64,000 nucleotides of DNA, taken from assembly GCF_000959365.1 (NCBI RefSeq), contig NZ_CP009556.1:1240001-1304000 (forward strand), in the 5' to 3' direction. Position numbers and translations under genes: made by a program. The stretch's first letter is position 1. Each line of letters starts with the position of its first letter. The notes beneath the pieces were generated by a model. The model saw only the letters and a list, made by a program, of their open reading frames with translations. It had not been told where the DNA came from and searched no databases. Positions 1 to 13,187 of this stretch are shown piece after piece. The DNA comes from Burkholderia oklahomensis C6786 (GTDB lineage: Bacteria; Pseudomonadota; Gammaproteobacteria; Burkholderiales; Burkholderiaceae).

Positions 1-393
1 GCGCTGCAGGACGACGTGCCTGACGACGACCTGTGCGGCGCGCGGCCGGGCCGTGCGCTGTCGGTGCTGCCGGCGTGGCACGCGCCGCTGCTCGCCGCGC
101 TCGTGCCGATTCCGCAGATGCAGCCGGGCGATGCGGTGTTCTGGCACGGCGACGTCGTGCATGCGGTCGAGGACGCGCATCGCGGGACGGGCTACAGCAA
201 CGTGATGTACATCGCGTCGGCGCCGGGCTGCGCGAAGAACGACGCTTACCTGAAGCGGCAGTTGTCGAGCTTCCTGCGCGGCGAGAGTCCGCCGGATTTC
301 CCGGCCGATCACTTCGAGACGGATTTCGTCGGGCGTGCGCAGGCGGACGATCTGACCGCGCTGGGGCGCGAGCAGATGGGATTCGGGTGGTGA
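1..393 (+). CDS. DUF1479 (YbiU-like) family protein, C-terminal part
   Basis: The reading frame is open from the first base, so the N-terminus lies outside the window; about 130 residues remain. It contains the pattern [16 protein letters not shown] followed by [11 protein letters not shown] and CAKN, typical of the C-terminal half of DUF1479 proteins, which resemble Fe(II)/2-oxoglutarate-dependent dioxygenases. The conserved His and Asp around WHGDVVH could belong to the metal site. The substrate of the family is not established, so no function is claimed. It ends about 150 bases before the convergent E1 gene, with no obvious terminator between them. Confidence 0.75.
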   Translation, partial: ALQDDVPDDDLCGARPGRALSVLPAWHAPLLAALVPIPQMQPGDAVFWHGDVVHAVEDAHRGTGYSNVMYIASAPGCAKNDAYLKRQLSSFLRGESPPDFPADHFETDFVGRAQADDLTALGREQMGFGW

Positions 394-540
394 GCGGCCG
401 GCAGGCGTTGGCGCTGGGGCGAGATGGGATTGGCCCGGCGCGCGCAGATGCCCGCATGGCGCGCGCCGAGCGAAGCCATCGCGTCGGAGACGCGCGCGCG
501 ACCCGCTGAAACGGGCGTCGGTCGCATCACGCTCGCGCCG

Positions 541-3264
<2,724 letters not shown>

Positions 3265-3392
3265 GCGCGGCTCCAGGTGGGGCGGGTTCGAGGAAGCGAC
3301 ATCGGTAGCTACAGGCATCAAGGTTATCCACGGAGCCGCAGAATGTGCATCTCTTTTGGCTGGAATTTTGGTTTCGTGTAACTTATAAATTC

Positions 3393-3413
3393 CTGAAAAA
3401 TCTCTGTTTTCAG
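3393..3413. promoter_or_regulatory. Inverted repeat, candidate Lrp-type operator
   Basis: Perfect 7-bp inverted repeat CTGAAAA-7nt-TTTTCAG in the only AT-rich stretch between the divergent E1 and Lrp-family genes, 12 bases before the regulator's ATG and just downstream of a TATAAA that could be a -10 box. Size and position fit an autoregulatory operator. This is inferred from position; no binding data exist here. Confidence 0.45.
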
Positions 3414-3425
3414 AATATTTGTACT

Positions 3426-3953
3426 ATGAGTGCTCCTTCCCGCCGGCTGGACCGGATCGACATCGGCATCCTCAATCAACTGCAGCAGAACGCGCGGATC
3501 ACGAACGCGGAGCTCGCGCGCGCGGTGAACCTGTCGCCGACGCCGTGCTTCAACCGCGTGCGCGCGCTCGAGAAGCTCGGCCTCATCAAGCAGCAGGTGA
3601 CGCTGCTGAATCCGGAGCCGCTCGGGCTGCGGATCAACGTGTTCATCCAGGTGAGCCTCGAAAAGCAGGTCGAGGACGCGCTGCGCCGCTTCGAGGAAGC
3701 GATCGACAAGCGGCCCGAGGTGATGGAGTGCTATCTGATGTCGGGCGACGCCGATTACCTGCTGCGCGTCGTCGTGCCGAGCATGAAGAGCCTCGAGCGC
3801 TTCATCCTCGATCAGTTGACGACGATTCCCGGCGTGTCGAACATCCGGTCGAGCTTCGCGCTGAAGCAGGTCCGCTATCGGACCGCTTTGCCGCTGCCCG
3901 CGGGCGGGCTCACGCTGAGCGACGGCGACGACGAGCCGAAGGAATGGGTGTGA
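3426..3953 (+). CDS. Lrp/AsnC family transcriptional regulator
   Basis: 175-residue regulator. Residues about 8-65 form the winged helix-turn-helix ([20 protein letters not shown], then [20 protein letters not shown]). The rest is the RAM/AsnC ligand-binding and oligomerisation domain, including [20 protein letters not shown]. The frame runs upstream to 3345, but ATG 3426 is chosen because the extra 27 residues are atypical and the conserved [12 protein letters not shown] start follows. It is divergent from the 2-oxoacid dehydrogenase E1 gene, which is its probable target. Family members sense amino acids; the ligand is unknown. Confidence 0.93.
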   Translation: MSAPSRRLDRIDIGILNQLQQNARITNAELARAVNLSPTPCFNRVRALEKLGLIKQQVTLLNPEPLGLRINVFIQVSLEKQVEDALRRFEEAIDKRPEVMECYLMSGDADYLLRVVVPSMKSLERFILDQLTTIPGVSNIRSSFALKQVRYRTALPLPAGGLTLSDGDDEPKEWV

Positions 3954-3956
3954 GCG

Positions 3957-3988
3957 ACGCGCTCGCGCCGCCGGTGGCGCGAGCGCGT
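3957..3988 (+). terminator. Strong stem-loop after the Lrp-family gene
   Basis: Perfect 13-bp GC-rich stem (arms 3957-3969 and 3976-3988, 6-base loop) starting just after the regulator's stop codon. It has no T-run, so it may be a processing or Rho-associated hairpin rather than a classical intrinsic terminator. Confidence 0.5.
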
Positions 3989-4150
3989 CCGGATCATGCC
4001 GGGTAATTCTGATACCCGTATCGGCTGTACCACTCAACTCACTGTTTTTTATAGGTTTTTTAGTTTGCCTGGTACAAAGGCGCGTGCTTCGCATGGCATA
4101 ATCGAGCACATCCGAACGCTTGTTCGCCGTTACAACGACCCCGCATACCC

Positions 4151-5560
4151 ATGGCACAGACGCTCTACGACAAATTGTGGAATTCGCACGTCGTCCACAC
4201 CGAAGAGGACGGCACCACACTGCTCTACATCGATCGCCAACTGCTGCACGAAGTCACGAGCCCGCAGGCGTTCGAGGGGCTGAAGCTCGCGCAGCGCCCG
4301 GTGTGGCGGATCAGCGCGAATCTCGCGGTCTCCGATCACAACGTGCCGACGACGGATCGCAGCCACGGCATCGCCGATCCGGTGTCGAAGCTGCAGGTCG
4401 ACACGCTCGACGCGAACTGCGACGCGTACGGCATCACGCAATTCAAGATGAACGACGTGCGCCAGGGCATCGTCCACATCATCGGCCCGGAGCAGGGCGC
4501 GACGCTGCCGGGCATGACGATCGTGTGCGGCGATTCGCACACGTCGACGCACGGCGCGTTCGGCGCGCTCGCGCACGGCATCGGCACGTCGGAAGTCGAG
4601 CACGTGCTCGCGACGCAGACGCTGTTGCAGAAAAAGAGCAAGAACATGCTCGTGAAGGTCGAGGGCCCGCTGCCGCGCGGCTGCACCGCGAAGGACATCG
4701 TGCTCGCGATCATCGGCAAGATCGGCACCGCGGGCGGCACCGGCTACGCGATCGAATTCGGCGGCTCGACGATTCGCGCGCTGTCGATGGAAGGCCGGAT
4801 GACGGTCTGCAACATGGCGATCGAGGCGGGCGCGCGCGCCGGCATGGTCGCCGTCGACGACACGACAGTCGAATACCTGAAGGGCCGTCCGTTCGTGCCG
4901 ACGGGCGCGGAATGGAATCAGGCGGTCGAATACTGGAAGACGTTCCGGTCCGACGAAGGCGCGCAGTTCGACGCCGTCGTCGAGCTGAACGCGGCGGAGA
5001 TCGTGCCGCAGGTCACGTGGGGCACGTCGCCGGAAATGGTCACGTCGATCGACGGCCGCGTGCCCGATCCCGAGCGCGAGAAGGACCCGGTCAAGCGCGA
5101 CGCGATGGAGCGCGCGCTCGCCTACATGGCGCTCACGCCGAATACGCCGATCGAAGCGATCAACGTCGACAAGATCTTCATCGGCTCGTGCACGAACGCG
5201 CGGATCGAAGACATCCGCGCGGCCGCGTACGTCGTCAAGAAGCTCAATCGCCGCGTCGCGCCGAACGTGCGTCTCGCGATGGTCGTGCCGGGCTCGGGCC
5301 TCGTGAAGGCGCAGGCCGAGCGCGAAGGGCTCGACAAGGTGTTCACCGAAGCCGGCTTCGAATGGCGCGAGCCGGGCTGCTCGATGTGCCTCGCGATGAA
5401 CGCCGACCGGCTCGAGCCGGGCGAGCGCTGCGCGTCGACGTCGAACCGCAACTTCGAGGGGCGCCAGGGCCAGGGCGGCCGCACGCATCTCGTCAGCCCG
5501 GCGATGGCCGCGGCGGCGGCGATCGAAGGCCACTTCGTCGACATTCGCAAGCTGGGGTGA
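4151..5560 (+). CDS. leuC: 3-isopropylmalate dehydratase large subunit
   Basis: Large subunit of isopropylmalate isomerase, the second step of leucine synthesis, working with LeuD. 469 residues, the usual length. It opens with [15 protein letters not shown], carries the aconitase-family motifs [30 protein letters not shown], and has the three 4Fe-4S cluster cysteines at about positions 347 (GSCTN), 410 and 413 (CSMC). No strong ribosome site is visible. The 200-bp leader contains a CATAAT -10-like hexamer at 4097-4102. First gene of the leuC-lipoprotein-leuD-leuB group. Confidence 0.98.
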   Translation: MAQTLYDKLWNSHVVHTEEDGTTLLYIDRQLLHEVTSPQAFEGLKLAQRPVWRISANLAVSDHNVPTTDRSHGIADPVSKLQVDTLDANCDAYGITQFKMNDVRQGIVHIIGPEQGATLPGMTIVCGDSHTSTHGAFGALAHGIGTSEVEHVLATQTLLQKKSKNMLVKVEGPLPRGCTAKDIVLAIIGKIGTAGGTGYAIEFGGSTIRALSMEGRMTVCNMAIEAGARAGMVAVDDTTVEYLKGRPFVPTGAEWNQAVEYWKTFRSDEGAQFDAVVELNAAEIVPQVTWGTSPEMVTSIDGRVPDPEREKDPVKRDAMERALAYMALTPNTPIEAINVDKIFIGSCTNARIEDIRAAAYVVKKLNRRVAPNVRLAMVVPGSGLVKAQAEREGLDKVFTEAGFEWREPGCSMCLAMNADRLEPGERCASTSNRNFEGRQGQGGRTHLVSPAMAAAAAIEGHFVDIRKLG

Positions 5561-5564
5561 GCGC

Positions 5565-5711
5565 GTGAAAGCAACGGCATTTTTCGGACGGCTCGTCGCC
5601 GTGATCGCACTGGCGGGCTTCGCGTTCGGCCTTGCGGGCTGCAACACGGTCGCGGGCATGGGCGAGGACATCAACGCCGCCGGCCACGCGATCAAGAAGG
5701 CTGCGGAGTGA
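5565..5711 (+). CDS. Entericidin-like small lipoprotein
   Basis: 48-residue protein with a GTG start 4 bases after the leuC stop. The sequence has a hydrophobic signal segment and a lipobox ending LAGC (Cys 26), then NTVAGMGEDINAAGHAIKKAA, the signature of the entericidin EcnA/EcnB family. The product should be exported and lipid-anchored. Entericidins in E. coli act as a toxin/antidote pair; only one is present here, so toxicity cannot be assumed. It sits inside the leu operon between leuC and leuD, presumably co-transcribed. Too short to be found by length-filtered gene callers. Confidence 0.85.
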   Translation: MKATAFFGRLVAVIALAGFAFGLAGCNTVAGMGEDINAAGHAIKKAAE

Positions 5712-5779
5712 CGGCGCGCGAGCGCGACGATTCGATTTCGCCGGCCCGCGCGGCCGGCCTCCAATCTGGTTGACGGATC

Positions 5780-6430
5780 ATGGAAAAATTCAATGTGCAT
5801 ACCGGCGTCGCGGCGCCGCTCGATCGCGAGAACGTCGACACCGACGCGATCATCCCGAAGCAGTTCCTGAAATCGATCAAGCGCACGGGCTTCGGTCCGA
5901 ACGCGTTCGACGAATGGCGCTATCTCGATCACGGCGAGCCCGGCCAGGACAACTCGCAGCGTCCGCTGAACCCGGACTTCGTGCTGAACCAGCCGCGCTA
6001 CCAGGGCGCATCGGTTCTGCTCGCGCGCAAGAACTTCGGCTGCGGCAGCTCGCGCGAGCACGCGCCGTGGGCGCTGCAGCAGTACGGCTTTCGCGCGATC
6101 ATCGCGCCGAGCTTCGCCGACATCTTCTTCAACAACTGCTACAAGAACGGCTTGCTGCCGATCGTGCTGACCGAGCAGCAGGTCGACCACCTGTTCAACG
6201 AGACGTACGCGTTCAACGGCTATCAGCTCACGATCGATCTCGACGCGCAGGTCGTGCGCGCGCCGGACGGCCGCGAGTATCCGTTCGAGATCACCGCGTT
6301 TCGCAAGTACTGCCTCGTGAACGGCTTCGACGACATCGGCCTCACGCTTCGCCACGCGGACAAGATCCGTCAGTTCGAAGCGGAGCGGCTCGCGAAGCAG
6401 CCTTGGCTCGACAACCGGCTGATCGGCTGA
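5780..6430 (+). CDS. leuD: 3-isopropylmalate dehydratase small subunit
   Basis: Small (swivel-domain) subunit that completes the leucine-pathway isomerase with LeuC. 216 residues, normal for the proteobacterial form. Diagnostic stretches are [28 protein letters not shown] near the start and the substrate-contacting [19 protein letters not shown] in the middle. It follows the lipoprotein gene by 68 bases and precedes leuB by 90 bases, so the three leu enzymes form one transcription group. Confidence 0.98.
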   Translation: MEKFNVHTGVAAPLDRENVDTDAIIPKQFLKSIKRTGFGPNAFDEWRYLDHGEPGQDNSQRPLNPDFVLNQPRYQGASVLLARKNFGCGSSREHAPWALQQYGFRAIIAPSFADIFFNNCYKNGLLPIVLTEQQVDHLFNETYAFNGYQLTIDLDAQVVRAPDGREYPFEITAFRKYCLVNGFDDIGLTLRHADKIRQFEAERLAKQPWLDNRLIG

Positions 6431-6520
6431 CGCCGCCCGTTACTCGCGCGAGCGCGCGCCGCGACGGCCGGCGCGCGCTCTTCGTCCGAATCCAACCATT
6501 CATCCAGTCAGGAATTTCGC

Positions 6521-7588
6521 ATGAAGATTGCAGTGCTGCCCGGCGACGGCATCGGTCCGGAGATCGTCAACGAAGCGGTGAAGGTGCTGAACGCGCTTAA
6601 CGAGCCGTTCGAACTCGAACAGGCGCCTGTCGGCGGCGCCGGCTACGAGGCGAGCGGCCATCCGCTGCCGGAAGCGACGCTGAAGCTCGCGAAGGAAGCG
6701 GACGCGATCCTGTTCGGCGCGGTCGGCGACTGGAAGTACGACTCGCTCGAGCGCGCGCTGCGCCCCGAGCAGGCGATCCTCGGCCTGCGCAAGCATCTCG
6801 AATTGTTCGCGAACTTCCGCCCGGCGATCTGCTATCCGCAGCTCGTCGACGCGTCGCCGCTCAAGCCCGAGCTGGTCGCGGGCCTCGACATCCTGATCGT
6901 GCGCGAACTGAACGGCGACATCTACTTCGGCCAGCCGCGCGGCATCCGCCAGGCGCCGGACGGCCCGTTCGCCGGCGCGCGCGAAGGCTTCGACACGATG
7001 CGCTATTCGGAGCCGGAAGTGCGCCGCATCGCGCACGTCGCGTTCCAGGCCGCGCAGAAGCGCGGCAAGAAGCTGACGTCGGTCGACAAGGCGAACGTGC
7101 TCGAAACGTCGCAGCTCTGGAAGGAAGTGATGATCGACGTCGCGAAGGAATATCCGGACGTCGGGCTGTCGCACATGTACGTCGACAACGCGGCGATGCA
7201 GCTCGCGAAGGCGCCGAAGTCGTTCGACGTCGTCGTGACGGGCAACATGTTCGGCGACATCCTGTCGGACGAGGCCGCGATGCTGACGGGCTCGATCGGC
7301 ATGCTGCCGTCGGCGTCGCTCGACAAGCACAACAAGGGCCTGTACGAGCCGTCGCACGGCTCCGCGCCGGACATCGCGGGCAAGGGCGTCGCGAATCCGC
7401 TCGCGACGATCCTGTCGGCCGCGATGCTGCTGCGCTATTCGCTGAACCGCGCCGAGCAGGCGGACCGGATCGAGAGCGCGGTCAAGAAGGTGCTCGAGGC
7501 GGGCTACCGGACGGCCGACATCGCGACGCCGGGCTGCAGCAAGGTCGGCACCGCGGCGATGGGCGACGCGGTCGTCGCGGCGCTGTAA
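6521..7588 (+). CDS. leuB: 3-isopropylmalate dehydrogenase
   Basis: NAD-dependent oxidative decarboxylation of 3-isopropylmalate, the third leucine step. 355 residues. Seen: N-terminal [28 protein letters not shown], and the C-terminal nucleotide-binding [15 protein letters not shown], all diagnostic of the isocitrate/isopropylmalate dehydrogenase family. The gene ends 331 bases before asd, and that gap carries its own promoter-like sequence and a small reading frame. Confidence 0.98.
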   Translation: MKIAVLPGDGIGPEIVNEAVKVLNALNEPFELEQAPVGGAGYEASGHPLPEATLKLAKEADAILFGAVGDWKYDSLERALRPEQAILGLRKHLELFANFRPAICYPQLVDASPLKPELVAGLDILIVRELNGDIYFGQPRGIRQAPDGPFAGAREGFDTMRYSEPEVRRIAHVAFQAAQKRGKKLTSVDKANVLETSQLWKEVMIDVAKEYPDVGLSHMYVDNAAMQLAKAPKSFDVVVTGNMFGDILSDEAAMLTGSIGMLPSASLDKHNKGLYEPSHGSAPDIAGKGVANPLATILSAAMLLRYSLNRAEQADRIESAVKKVLEAGYRTADIATPGCSKVGTAAMGDAVVAAL

Positions 7589-7680
7589 TTGCGGCGCACG
7601 GGCCGCGCGTTCGGCGCGGTTCGTCGTCGCGGCCCGGCCGGGCGGTCCCGAAAACGGGGTCCGTCCGGTTTTCCTGGCCG

Positions 7681-7709
7681 TTGTGCGGCCTCTTAGGTTT
7701 GTGTAGACT
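7681..7709 (+). promoter_or_regulatory. Candidate sigma-70 promoter for the asd leader
   Basis: TTGTGC, 17 bases, TAGACT. Each hexamer keeps the strongest consensus positions. The predicted start site falls at about 7715-7717, on the ATG of the small leader frame, so transcripts would be leaderless. Inferred from sequence only. Confidence 0.4.
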
Positions 7710-7715
7710 CGAACG

Positions 7716-7835
7716 ATGGCGCTGAATTCCCTGATCTCCCCGGTCTTGAAATCCCACGGCAATGAAGCCCGTGCGGGTGCGCGCGCCATTCTCGTCGGCA
7801 AAATCATCATCACGAAAACGATCACGAAAATCTGA
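7716..7835 (+). CDS. Possible asd leader peptide (uORF)
   Basis: A 39-codon frame between leuB and asd, ending in KIIITKTITKI just before its stop. The last eleven codons are five Ile, three Thr and three Lys: amino acids derived from aspartate semialdehyde (Lys, Thr) or from Thr (Ile). This is the pattern expected of an amino-acid-sensing leader peptide like thrL, here placed before asd, the shared step. The ATG lies on the predicted transcription start, so translation would be leaderless. A GC-rich stem-loop follows at 7860-7899. No alternative terminator pair with a T-run was found, so the mechanism, and even translation, remains inference. Confidence 0.45.
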   Translation: MALNSLISPVLKSHGNEARAGARAILVGKIIITKTITKI

Positions 7836-7859
7836 TCGTCGTCCGTCGTGCCCGCCTGT

Positions 7860-7899
7860 TTCCCCGCGCGGTCGCGCCGGGGGCGGAAAAGGCGGGGAA
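7860..7899 (+). other. Stem-loop upstream of the asd ribosome binding site
   Basis: Perfect 8-bp stem TTCCCCGC / GCGGGGAA with a 24-base GC-rich loop, lying between the candidate leader peptide and asd. It ends 20 bases before the asd ATG, close to but not covering the AAAGGG ribosome site. It could couple leader translation to asd expression. Confidence 0.35.
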
Positions 7900-7919
7900 G
7901 CTCCAGCAAAGGGTTAGTC

Positions 7920-9041
7920 ATGAACGTAGGTCTCGTAGGTTGGCGTGGCATGGTCGGCAGCGTGCTGATGCAGCGCATGCAGGAAGAAGGCGATTTCGAT
8001 CTGATCGAGCCGGTGTTTTTCAGCACCAGCAACGCGGGCGGCAAGGCGCCGTCATTCGCGAAAAACGAGACCACGCTCAAGGATGCGACGAGCATCGACG
8101 ACCTGAAGAAGTGCGACGTCATCATCACGTGCCAGGGCGGCGACTACACGAACGACGTGTTCCCGAAGCTGCGCGCGGCCGGCTGGAAAGGCTACTGGAT
8201 CGACGCGGCGTCGTCGCTGCGGATGAAGGACGACGCGGTGATCGTCCTCGATCCCGTGAATCTCGACGTGATCAAGGACGCGCTCGTCAAGGGCACGAAG
8301 GATTTCATCGGCGGCAACTGCACGGTCAGCCTGATGCTGATGGCGCTGGGCGGCCTGTTCCGCGAGAACCTCGTCGACTGGATGACGGCGATGACGTACC
8401 AGGCCGCGTCGGGCGCGGGCGCGCAGAACATGCGCGAGCTGCTCGCGCAGATGGGCACGCTGAACGGCGCGGTTCAGGCGCAGCTCGCCGATCCGGCGTC
8501 GGCGATTCTCGACATCGACCGCCGCGTGCTGGCCGCGATGAACAGCGATGCGATGCCGACGAGCCAGTTCGGCGTGCCGCTCGCGGGCTCGCTGATTCCG
8601 TGGATCGACAAGGATCTCGGCAACGGCATGTCGCGCGAAGAATGGAAGGGCGGCGCGGAAACCAACAAGATCCTCGGCAAGCCGGCGATGGGCGAGCCGG
8701 GCTCGATTCCGGTCGATGGCCTGTGCGTGCGGATCGGCGCGATGCGCTGCCACTCGCAGGCGCTGACGATCAAGCTGAAGAAGGACGTGCCGCTCGACGA
8801 GATCAACGGCATCCTCGCGTCGGCGAACGACTGGGTGAAGGTCGTGCCGAACGAGCGCGAAGCGTCGATGCGCGATCTGTCGCCCGCCGTCGTGACGGGC
8901 ACGCTGTCGGTGCCGGTCGGCCGCCTGCGCAAGCTCGCAATGGGTGGCGAATACCTGTCGGCATTTACCGTCGGCGACCAATTGTTGTGGGGGGCGGCCG
9001 AGCCGCTGCGCCGGATGCTGCGCATTCTGCTCGACAAGTAA
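7920..9041 (+). CDS. asd: Aspartate-semialdehyde dehydrogenase
   Basis: Reduces aspartyl phosphate to aspartate semialdehyde with NADPH, the branch point to lysine/diaminopimelate, threonine, methionine and isoleucine. 373 residues of the Gram-negative type. It begins [20 protein letters not shown] (Rossmann fold); the catalytic Cys is at about 134 in [12 protein letters not shown], and the [16 protein letters not shown] stretch carries the active-site His. ATG 7920 is chosen over upstream in-frame starts because AAAGGG lies just before it. It ends at a strong intrinsic terminator. Confidence 0.98.
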   Translation: MNVGLVGWRGMVGSVLMQRMQEEGDFDLIEPVFFSTSNAGGKAPSFAKNETTLKDATSIDDLKKCDVIITCQGGDYTNDVFPKLRAAGWKGYWIDAASSLRMKDDAVIVLDPVNLDVIKDALVKGTKDFIGGNCTVSLMLMALGGLFRENLVDWMTAMTYQAASGAGAQNMRELLAQMGTLNGAVQAQLADPASAILDIDRRVLAAMNSDAMPTSQFGVPLAGSLIPWIDKDLGNGMSREEWKGGAETNKILGKPAMGEPGSIPVDGLCVRIGAMRCHSQALTIKLKKDVPLDEINGILASANDWVKVVPNEREASMRDLSPAVVTGTLSVPVGRLRKLAMGGEYLSAFTVGDQLLWGAAEPLRRMLRILLDK

Positions 9042-9076
9042 AGTAAACTACGCGATTACGACGCGTACACAACCCG

Positions 9077-9107
9077 AAAGCGTCGCGTTTCACGCGACGC
9101 TTTTTTA
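9077..9107 (+). terminator. Intrinsic terminator after asd
   Basis: 8-bp stem GCGTCGCG (9080-9087) / CGCGACGC (9093-9100) with loop TTTCA, flanked by A-rich sequence on the left and six T on the right. A classical Rho-independent terminator separating asd from fimV. Confidence 0.9.
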
Positions 9108-9175
9108 TTTGCGGTCCGATTTTGTCTCATTCCAAACGCGAACCCAGGCCGCGTAATGCCGCGGCGACCAAGCCG

Positions 9176-11587
9176 ATGACGCTTCGATTCCTTTCTTCGA
9201 CGACGATCTCTGACGGCCTCCCGTCCGCGCGACGCGCCGTCGCGATCGCCTTCCTTGCACTTGCCGGCGCGACCGTCGCGCACGCGGCGCCGGATGCGGC
9301 GAGCGCCGCGGCGGGCGACCAGGCCGCGCCGCTCACGATCACCGTGCGGCCCGGCCAGTCGCTCAACGACATCGCCGTCGCCGTCACGCAATCGCACGAT
9401 CCCGCCGTGCTGGCCCGCGCGGGCCGCGCGCTCTTCGACGCGAATCCGCAGGCGTTCATGAAGCGCGATCCGAGCCGCTTGAAGATCGGCGCGCAATTGA
9501 CGGTGCCGACGCTCGATGCGACGGGCGCGGCGGCCGGTGCGGCCGCGAGCGGCGCCGCGGCTAGCGGTGCGGTTGCGGCTTCGGCTTCGGCTTCGGCTTC
9601 GGGCGCGGCGTCGCATGCGGCTGCGTCGGCGGCACCGGCTGCGGCTTCGCATCCGGCGGCGACGTCGGCGGCGTCGCACGCCGCGGCGGCGCTTGCGGCT
9701 TCCGCCGCCGCCGGTACGGCGTCGAGCGCGAACGGCGCATCGGCGCCCGGCGCCGCATCGGCGCATGCGCCGTCCGCTGTCGCGCAGTCGGTGGCTCCTG
9801 CGGCGTCGTCCGGGGTCGGCAGTTCGCACGTCTGGAGCGGTTCGATTCAGCAAGCCCCCGCCGCCGCGAGCGGCGCATCGGCGGCCGGCGCGGAAGCGTT
9901 GCTCGCCCCTGGCGCCGCGAATCAGGCGCCGTCGGGTTCGTCGACGCAGGCGGCGACGGGCGCGTCGCAAGCGCGACCGTCGAGCCTGCAGCAACTGCTC
10001 GCGCTGAAGAATCGCGTGTTGATGGAACTGCAGAAGCACGGGATCGGCAAGCCTGCCGCGAACGGCGCGCCGACGCCCGCCCCGGCGGCCGGAAGCGCGC
10101 AGAGGCCGCAGGCGAGCGCGGCGACGTCCGCCGCGGGTTCCGAGGCTGCCGCTTCCGAAGCGGCGACGGCCGGATCGACGGCGAGCGCCGCTTCCGCGCC
10201 TGCCGTGACGCCGCCGGTGAGCGCCGCGCCGCGCGCCGCGGCGCCGCAACTGCCGTTCAATTCGGGGGCTGCGATCGCGGTCGGCGCGGCCGTCGTCGCG
10301 CTGATCGCGGGCTTCGCGCTGCGCCGGCGCAAGAAGGGACCGCCCGCCGACGCGATCGAGCCGGGCGCGTTCACGCCGGCGCCGGCGCTCGATCCGGATG
10401 CGGTCGCCGCCATTGCCGGCGCGCCGGCCGAGCCGGATGCGGCGGCGGCGGAAGAGCGACGCGAAGCGGGCGGGCAAGCTGCGACGGCTGCCGCGCACCA
10501 CGAGTCGCCGGTCGCGCCGCCCGCTGAAGCGAAGACTGCGCCGACGACGACCGAATCGACGTTCGCCGAACCGCAGTCGACGCCGGCGATCGAGCCGGAC
10601 ATCGCCACGACTCGTGGACCGCAAACGCCGCCCGTCGAGCCGTTGACGCTGAAAATGCCGCAGCCGGACGAGCGAGGCGGCGCGCCGCGCGCGCCCGAAT
10701 CGGACGATGCGCAGTCCGGTGTCCCGCAGACCGGCGCGAAGCCGGCGCCGTACGCGTGGCGCCAAGCGTTTCCGCACGATGCGATCGCGGCGCTCGACAG
10801 CCTCGACATGCCGCTGCCGCCCCGCGCGTCGACTTCGGATGACGCGGGCCAAGCGGCGGAATCGCAGCACGCCGAGCCGGCCGATTCGCGTTCGGCGCAA
10901 AAGGCAACTAACGGTCAAGCCGCCGCACGCCAGCCAATTGGTGCGGAAGATTCGCACGATGTGGGTGAGCATGGCGAAGCAACGCCAGGGGCCGATCGTG
11001 ATGGGGGCGAATCGCGTCGCGACGAAACGCCCATGGCCCGCCCGTGGGCGGCCGAGCCGCATCAGGCGACGCCGTCGAGCGGAGCCGAACATGGCGACGC
11101 GGCGGCACAGGCGGCCGAATCGCCGGCGATCGAATCGCAACCGGAGGGGCAGCGCAGGCAGGCCGCCGCGCCGCACGAAGCGGGTACGCCTGGCATCGCA
11201 CTGCCGAACGCGCTGTCCGGGCGCGCCGAGCCGCCGTCGGCTGCCTCGCAGCCCGGCGCATCGTTCGCCGCACCGTCGCCCGCTGCTCCGCGTCGCGAGC
11301 CGGCCGCGTCCCCGAACCTGCCGCCGCTCGGCGTTGCGCAATTCGGCGCGCTGAACCTCGATTTCGACCTCGATCTGCCGACCGGCCCGAGCGCGTCGCT
11401 GCCGGCGTTCACGCCCGAAGCGCTCGCGAAGATCGCGCGCAACAAGCTCGAGCTCGCGTCCGAATATGTCGAGCTCGGCGACCTCGCCGGCGCGCGCACG
11501 CTGCTGCACGAAGTGATCGAAGCCGGTCACGCCGACACGCGCGACGAAGCGCACGTGATGCTCGCCAAACTGGCCGATCTGTCGTGA
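9176..11587 (+). CDS. fimV: FimV-like peptidoglycan-binding polarity protein
   Basis: About 803 residues. N-terminal signal sequence (to about residue 40, AHA-AP), then a LysM-like domain ([20 protein letters not shown]...[10 protein letters not shown]), a long Ala/Ser/Pro-rich low-complexity region, one transmembrane segment ([23 protein letters not shown]), an acidic Ala/Glu/Pro-rich cytoplasmic stretch and a C-terminal FimV motif ([25 protein letters not shown]) with TPR character. FimV proteins help place type IV pili and secretion machinery at the cell pole. ATG 9176 is used; a TTG at 9122 would add 18 residues. The asd-fimV-truA-trpF order is the classic beta/gamma-proteobacterial arrangement. 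Confidence 0.88.
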   Translation: MTLRFLSSTTISDGLPSARRAVAIAFLALAGATVAHAAPDAASAAAGDQAAPLTITVRPGQSLNDIAVAVTQSHDPAVLARAGRALFDANPQAFMKRDPSRLKIGAQLTVPTLDATGAAAGAAASGAAASGAVAASASASASGAASHAAASAAPAAASHPAATSAASHAAAALAASAAAGTASSANGASAPGAASAHAPSAVAQSVAPAASSGVGSSHVWSGSIQQAPAAASGASAAGAEALLAPGAANQAPSGSSTQAATGASQARPSSLQQLLALKNRVLMELQKHGIGKPAANGAPTPAPAAGSAQRPQASAATSAAGSEAAASEAATAGSTASAASAPAVTPPVSAAPRAAAPQLPFNSGAAIAVGAAVVALIAGFALRRRKKGPPADAIEPGAFTPAPALDPDAVAAIAGAPAEPDAAAAEERREAGGQAATAAAHHESPVAPPAEAKTAPTTTESTFAEPQSTPAIEPDIATTRGPQTPPVEPLTLKMPQPDERGGAPRAPESDDAQSGVPQTGAKPAPYAWRQAFPHDAIAALDSLDMPLPPRASTSDDAGQAAESQHAEPADSRSAQKATNGQAAARQPIGAEDSHDVGEHGEATPGADRDGGESRRDETPMARPWAAEPHQATPSSGAEHGDAAAQAAESPAIESQPEGQRRQAAAPHEAGTPGIALPNALSGRAEPPSAASQPGASFAAPSPAAPRREPAASPNLPPLGVAQFGALNLDFDLDLPTGPSASLPAFTPEALAKIARNKLELASEYVELGDLAGARTLLHEVIEAGHADTRDEAHVMLAKLADLS

Positions 11588-12399
11588 TGAGAATCGCACT
11601 CGGCATTCAGTACGACGGCGCGGCGTTCTGCGGCTGGCAGTCGCAGCCGCACGGCAAGACCGTCCAGGACGCGCTCGAGCGGGCGCTCGCCGAATTCGCG
11701 CAGACATCGCTGCACACGACGGTCGCGGGCCGCACCGACACGGGCGTGCACGGCCTCGGCCAGGTCGTCCATTTCGATACGGAGCTCGACCGCGCGGACT
11801 TCTCGTGGGTGCGCGGCACGAACGCATTCCTGCCGTCGACGGTCTCCGTGCAGTGGGCGAAGCCGATGCCGGACACGTTCCACGCGCGCTTCGCCGCGTT
11901 CGAGCGCACCTATTACTACGCGCTCTACGTGCATCCGGTGCGCTCGCCGATGCTCGCCGGACGCGCGGGCTGGGTCCACATGCCGCTCGACGTCGACGCG
12001 ATGCGCGAAGCCGCAGAGCATCTCGTCGGCGAGCACGATTTCTCGGCGTTCCGCTCGTCCGAGTGCCAGGCGAAGTCGCCGATCAAGCATCTGTACCAGA
12101 TCAGCATCCGCCCCGACGGCGATTTCATCCATTTCCGCTTCCGCGCGAACGCGTTCCTGCACCACATGGTGCGCAACCTGATGGGCTGCCTCGTCGCGGT
12201 GGGGCGCGGCCGCTACCCGGCGTCGTGGCTCGCGGAGGTGCTCGACAGCCGCGACCGCGACTGCGCGGCGCCGACTTTCATGCCCGAAGGGCTCTATCTC
12301 GCGCACGTCGGCTATCCGGCCGAATTCGCGGTGCCGCCCGCGCAGCTCGGCAGCGTGCCGTGGAGCAGCGTGTGGGCCGATCTGGACGGACGACCATGA
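11587..12399 (+). CDS. truA: tRNA pseudouridine(38-40) synthase
   Basis: Converts uridines 38-40 in the tRNA anticodon arm to pseudouridine. 270 residues. It starts [20 protein letters not shown] and has the catalytic Asp 51 in [17 protein letters not shown], then [19 protein letters not shown]. Its ATG overlaps the fimV stop by one base (TGATG) and its stop overlaps the trpF start (ATGA), indicating translational coupling. Confidence 0.98.
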   Translation: MRIALGIQYDGAAFCGWQSQPHGKTVQDALERALAEFAQTSLHTTVAGRTDTGVHGLGQVVHFDTELDRADFSWVRGTNAFLPSTVSVQWAKPMPDTFHARFAAFERTYYYALYVHPVRSPMLAGRAGWVHMPLDVDAMREAAEHLVGEHDFSAFRSSECQAKSPIKHLYQISIRPDGDFIHFRFRANAFLHHMVRNLMGCLVAVGRGRYPASWLAEVLDSRDRDCAAPTFMPEGLYLAHVGYPAEFAVPPAQLGSVPWSSVWADLDGRP

Positions 12400-13118
12400 T
12401 GACCGACACGACGAACGATGCGCCGTCCGCGGACGCGCGCCACGAAGCCGAGCGCGCCGCGCCGCCGCCGCGCACGCGGATCAAGCTCTGCGGGCTGTCG
12501 CGGCCCGGCGACGTCGACTGGGCGGCCGAGCTCGGCGCCGATGCGATCGGTCTCGTGTTCTATCCGAAGAGCCCGCGCGCGGTGACGATCGAGCAGGCGG
12601 CCGAGCTCGCGAAGCGCGTGCCGCCGTTCGTGTCGGTCGTCGGATTGTTCGTCAATCCGACCGCGGACGAACTCGCGCGCGTCGCGAGCGAAGTGTCGCT
12701 GTCGCTGCTGCAATTCCACGGCGACGAGACGCCCGAGCAGTGCGCGGCGCTCGCCGCCGCCGCGCGGCTGCCATGGCTGCGCGCGTTGCGCGTGGGCGTG
12801 GCGGCTCGGCCGGCCGATTTGGTAGAATCGGCTCTTCACTATTCGGCAGCCCGCGGTCTCTTGTTCGACACCCTCGTCGAGCACTACGGCGGCAGCGGCA
12901 AGGTCTTCGATTGGTCACTTATTCCAGCAGAGCTCGCGCGTCGGGCCGTTTTGAGTGGTGGGTTGAACGCGCAAAACGTCGGTGACGCGATCCGTCAGGT
13001 GCGTCCGTTCGCGGTCGATGTCTCGAGCGGCATCGAAACGCCGGGCGCAAAGGGCGTGAAGGATCGCGCCCGCATGGCGGCGTTCGTGCGCGCAGTGCGC
13101 GAAGCGGACGCCGGGTGA
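12396..13118 (+). CDS. trpF: Phosphoribosylanthranilate isomerase
   Basis: Third step of tryptophan synthesis. 240 residues, with a polar 30-residue N-terminal extension before the usual start of the barrel ([26 protein letters not shown]). The catalytic Cys is in KLCGLS and the catalytic Asp in [15 protein letters not shown] near the end. It overlaps truA by four bases. ATGATG gives two adjacent possible starts. Followed by trpB after 69 bases. Confidence 0.97.
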   Translation: MMTDTTNDAPSADARHEAERAAPPPRTRIKLCGLSRPGDVDWAAELGADAIGLVFYPKSPRAVTIEQAAELAKRVPPFVSVVGLFVNPTADELARVASEVSLSLLQFHGDETPEQCAALAAAARLPWLRALRVGVAARPADLVESALHYSAARGLLFDTLVEHYGGSGKVFDWSLIPAELARRAVLSGGLNAQNVGDAIRQVRPFAVDVSSGIETPGAKGVKDRARMAAFVRAVREADAG

Positions 13119-13187
13119 TGCCAGCCCGCGCGGCGGGCGCCGGAAACGAGAACCGGCGCGCCGCGCGGTCGAACCGAGAGTGACGTC

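Noticed and set aside
3996..4043. Leucine attenuator before leuC
   Set aside because: Only a weak CGGGTA/TACCCG stem and a T-run are seen, with no Leu-rich leader peptide.
4130..6355. 741-residue minus-strand frame opposite leuC and leuD
   Set aside because: Antisense shadow; the plus-strand genes are unambiguous.
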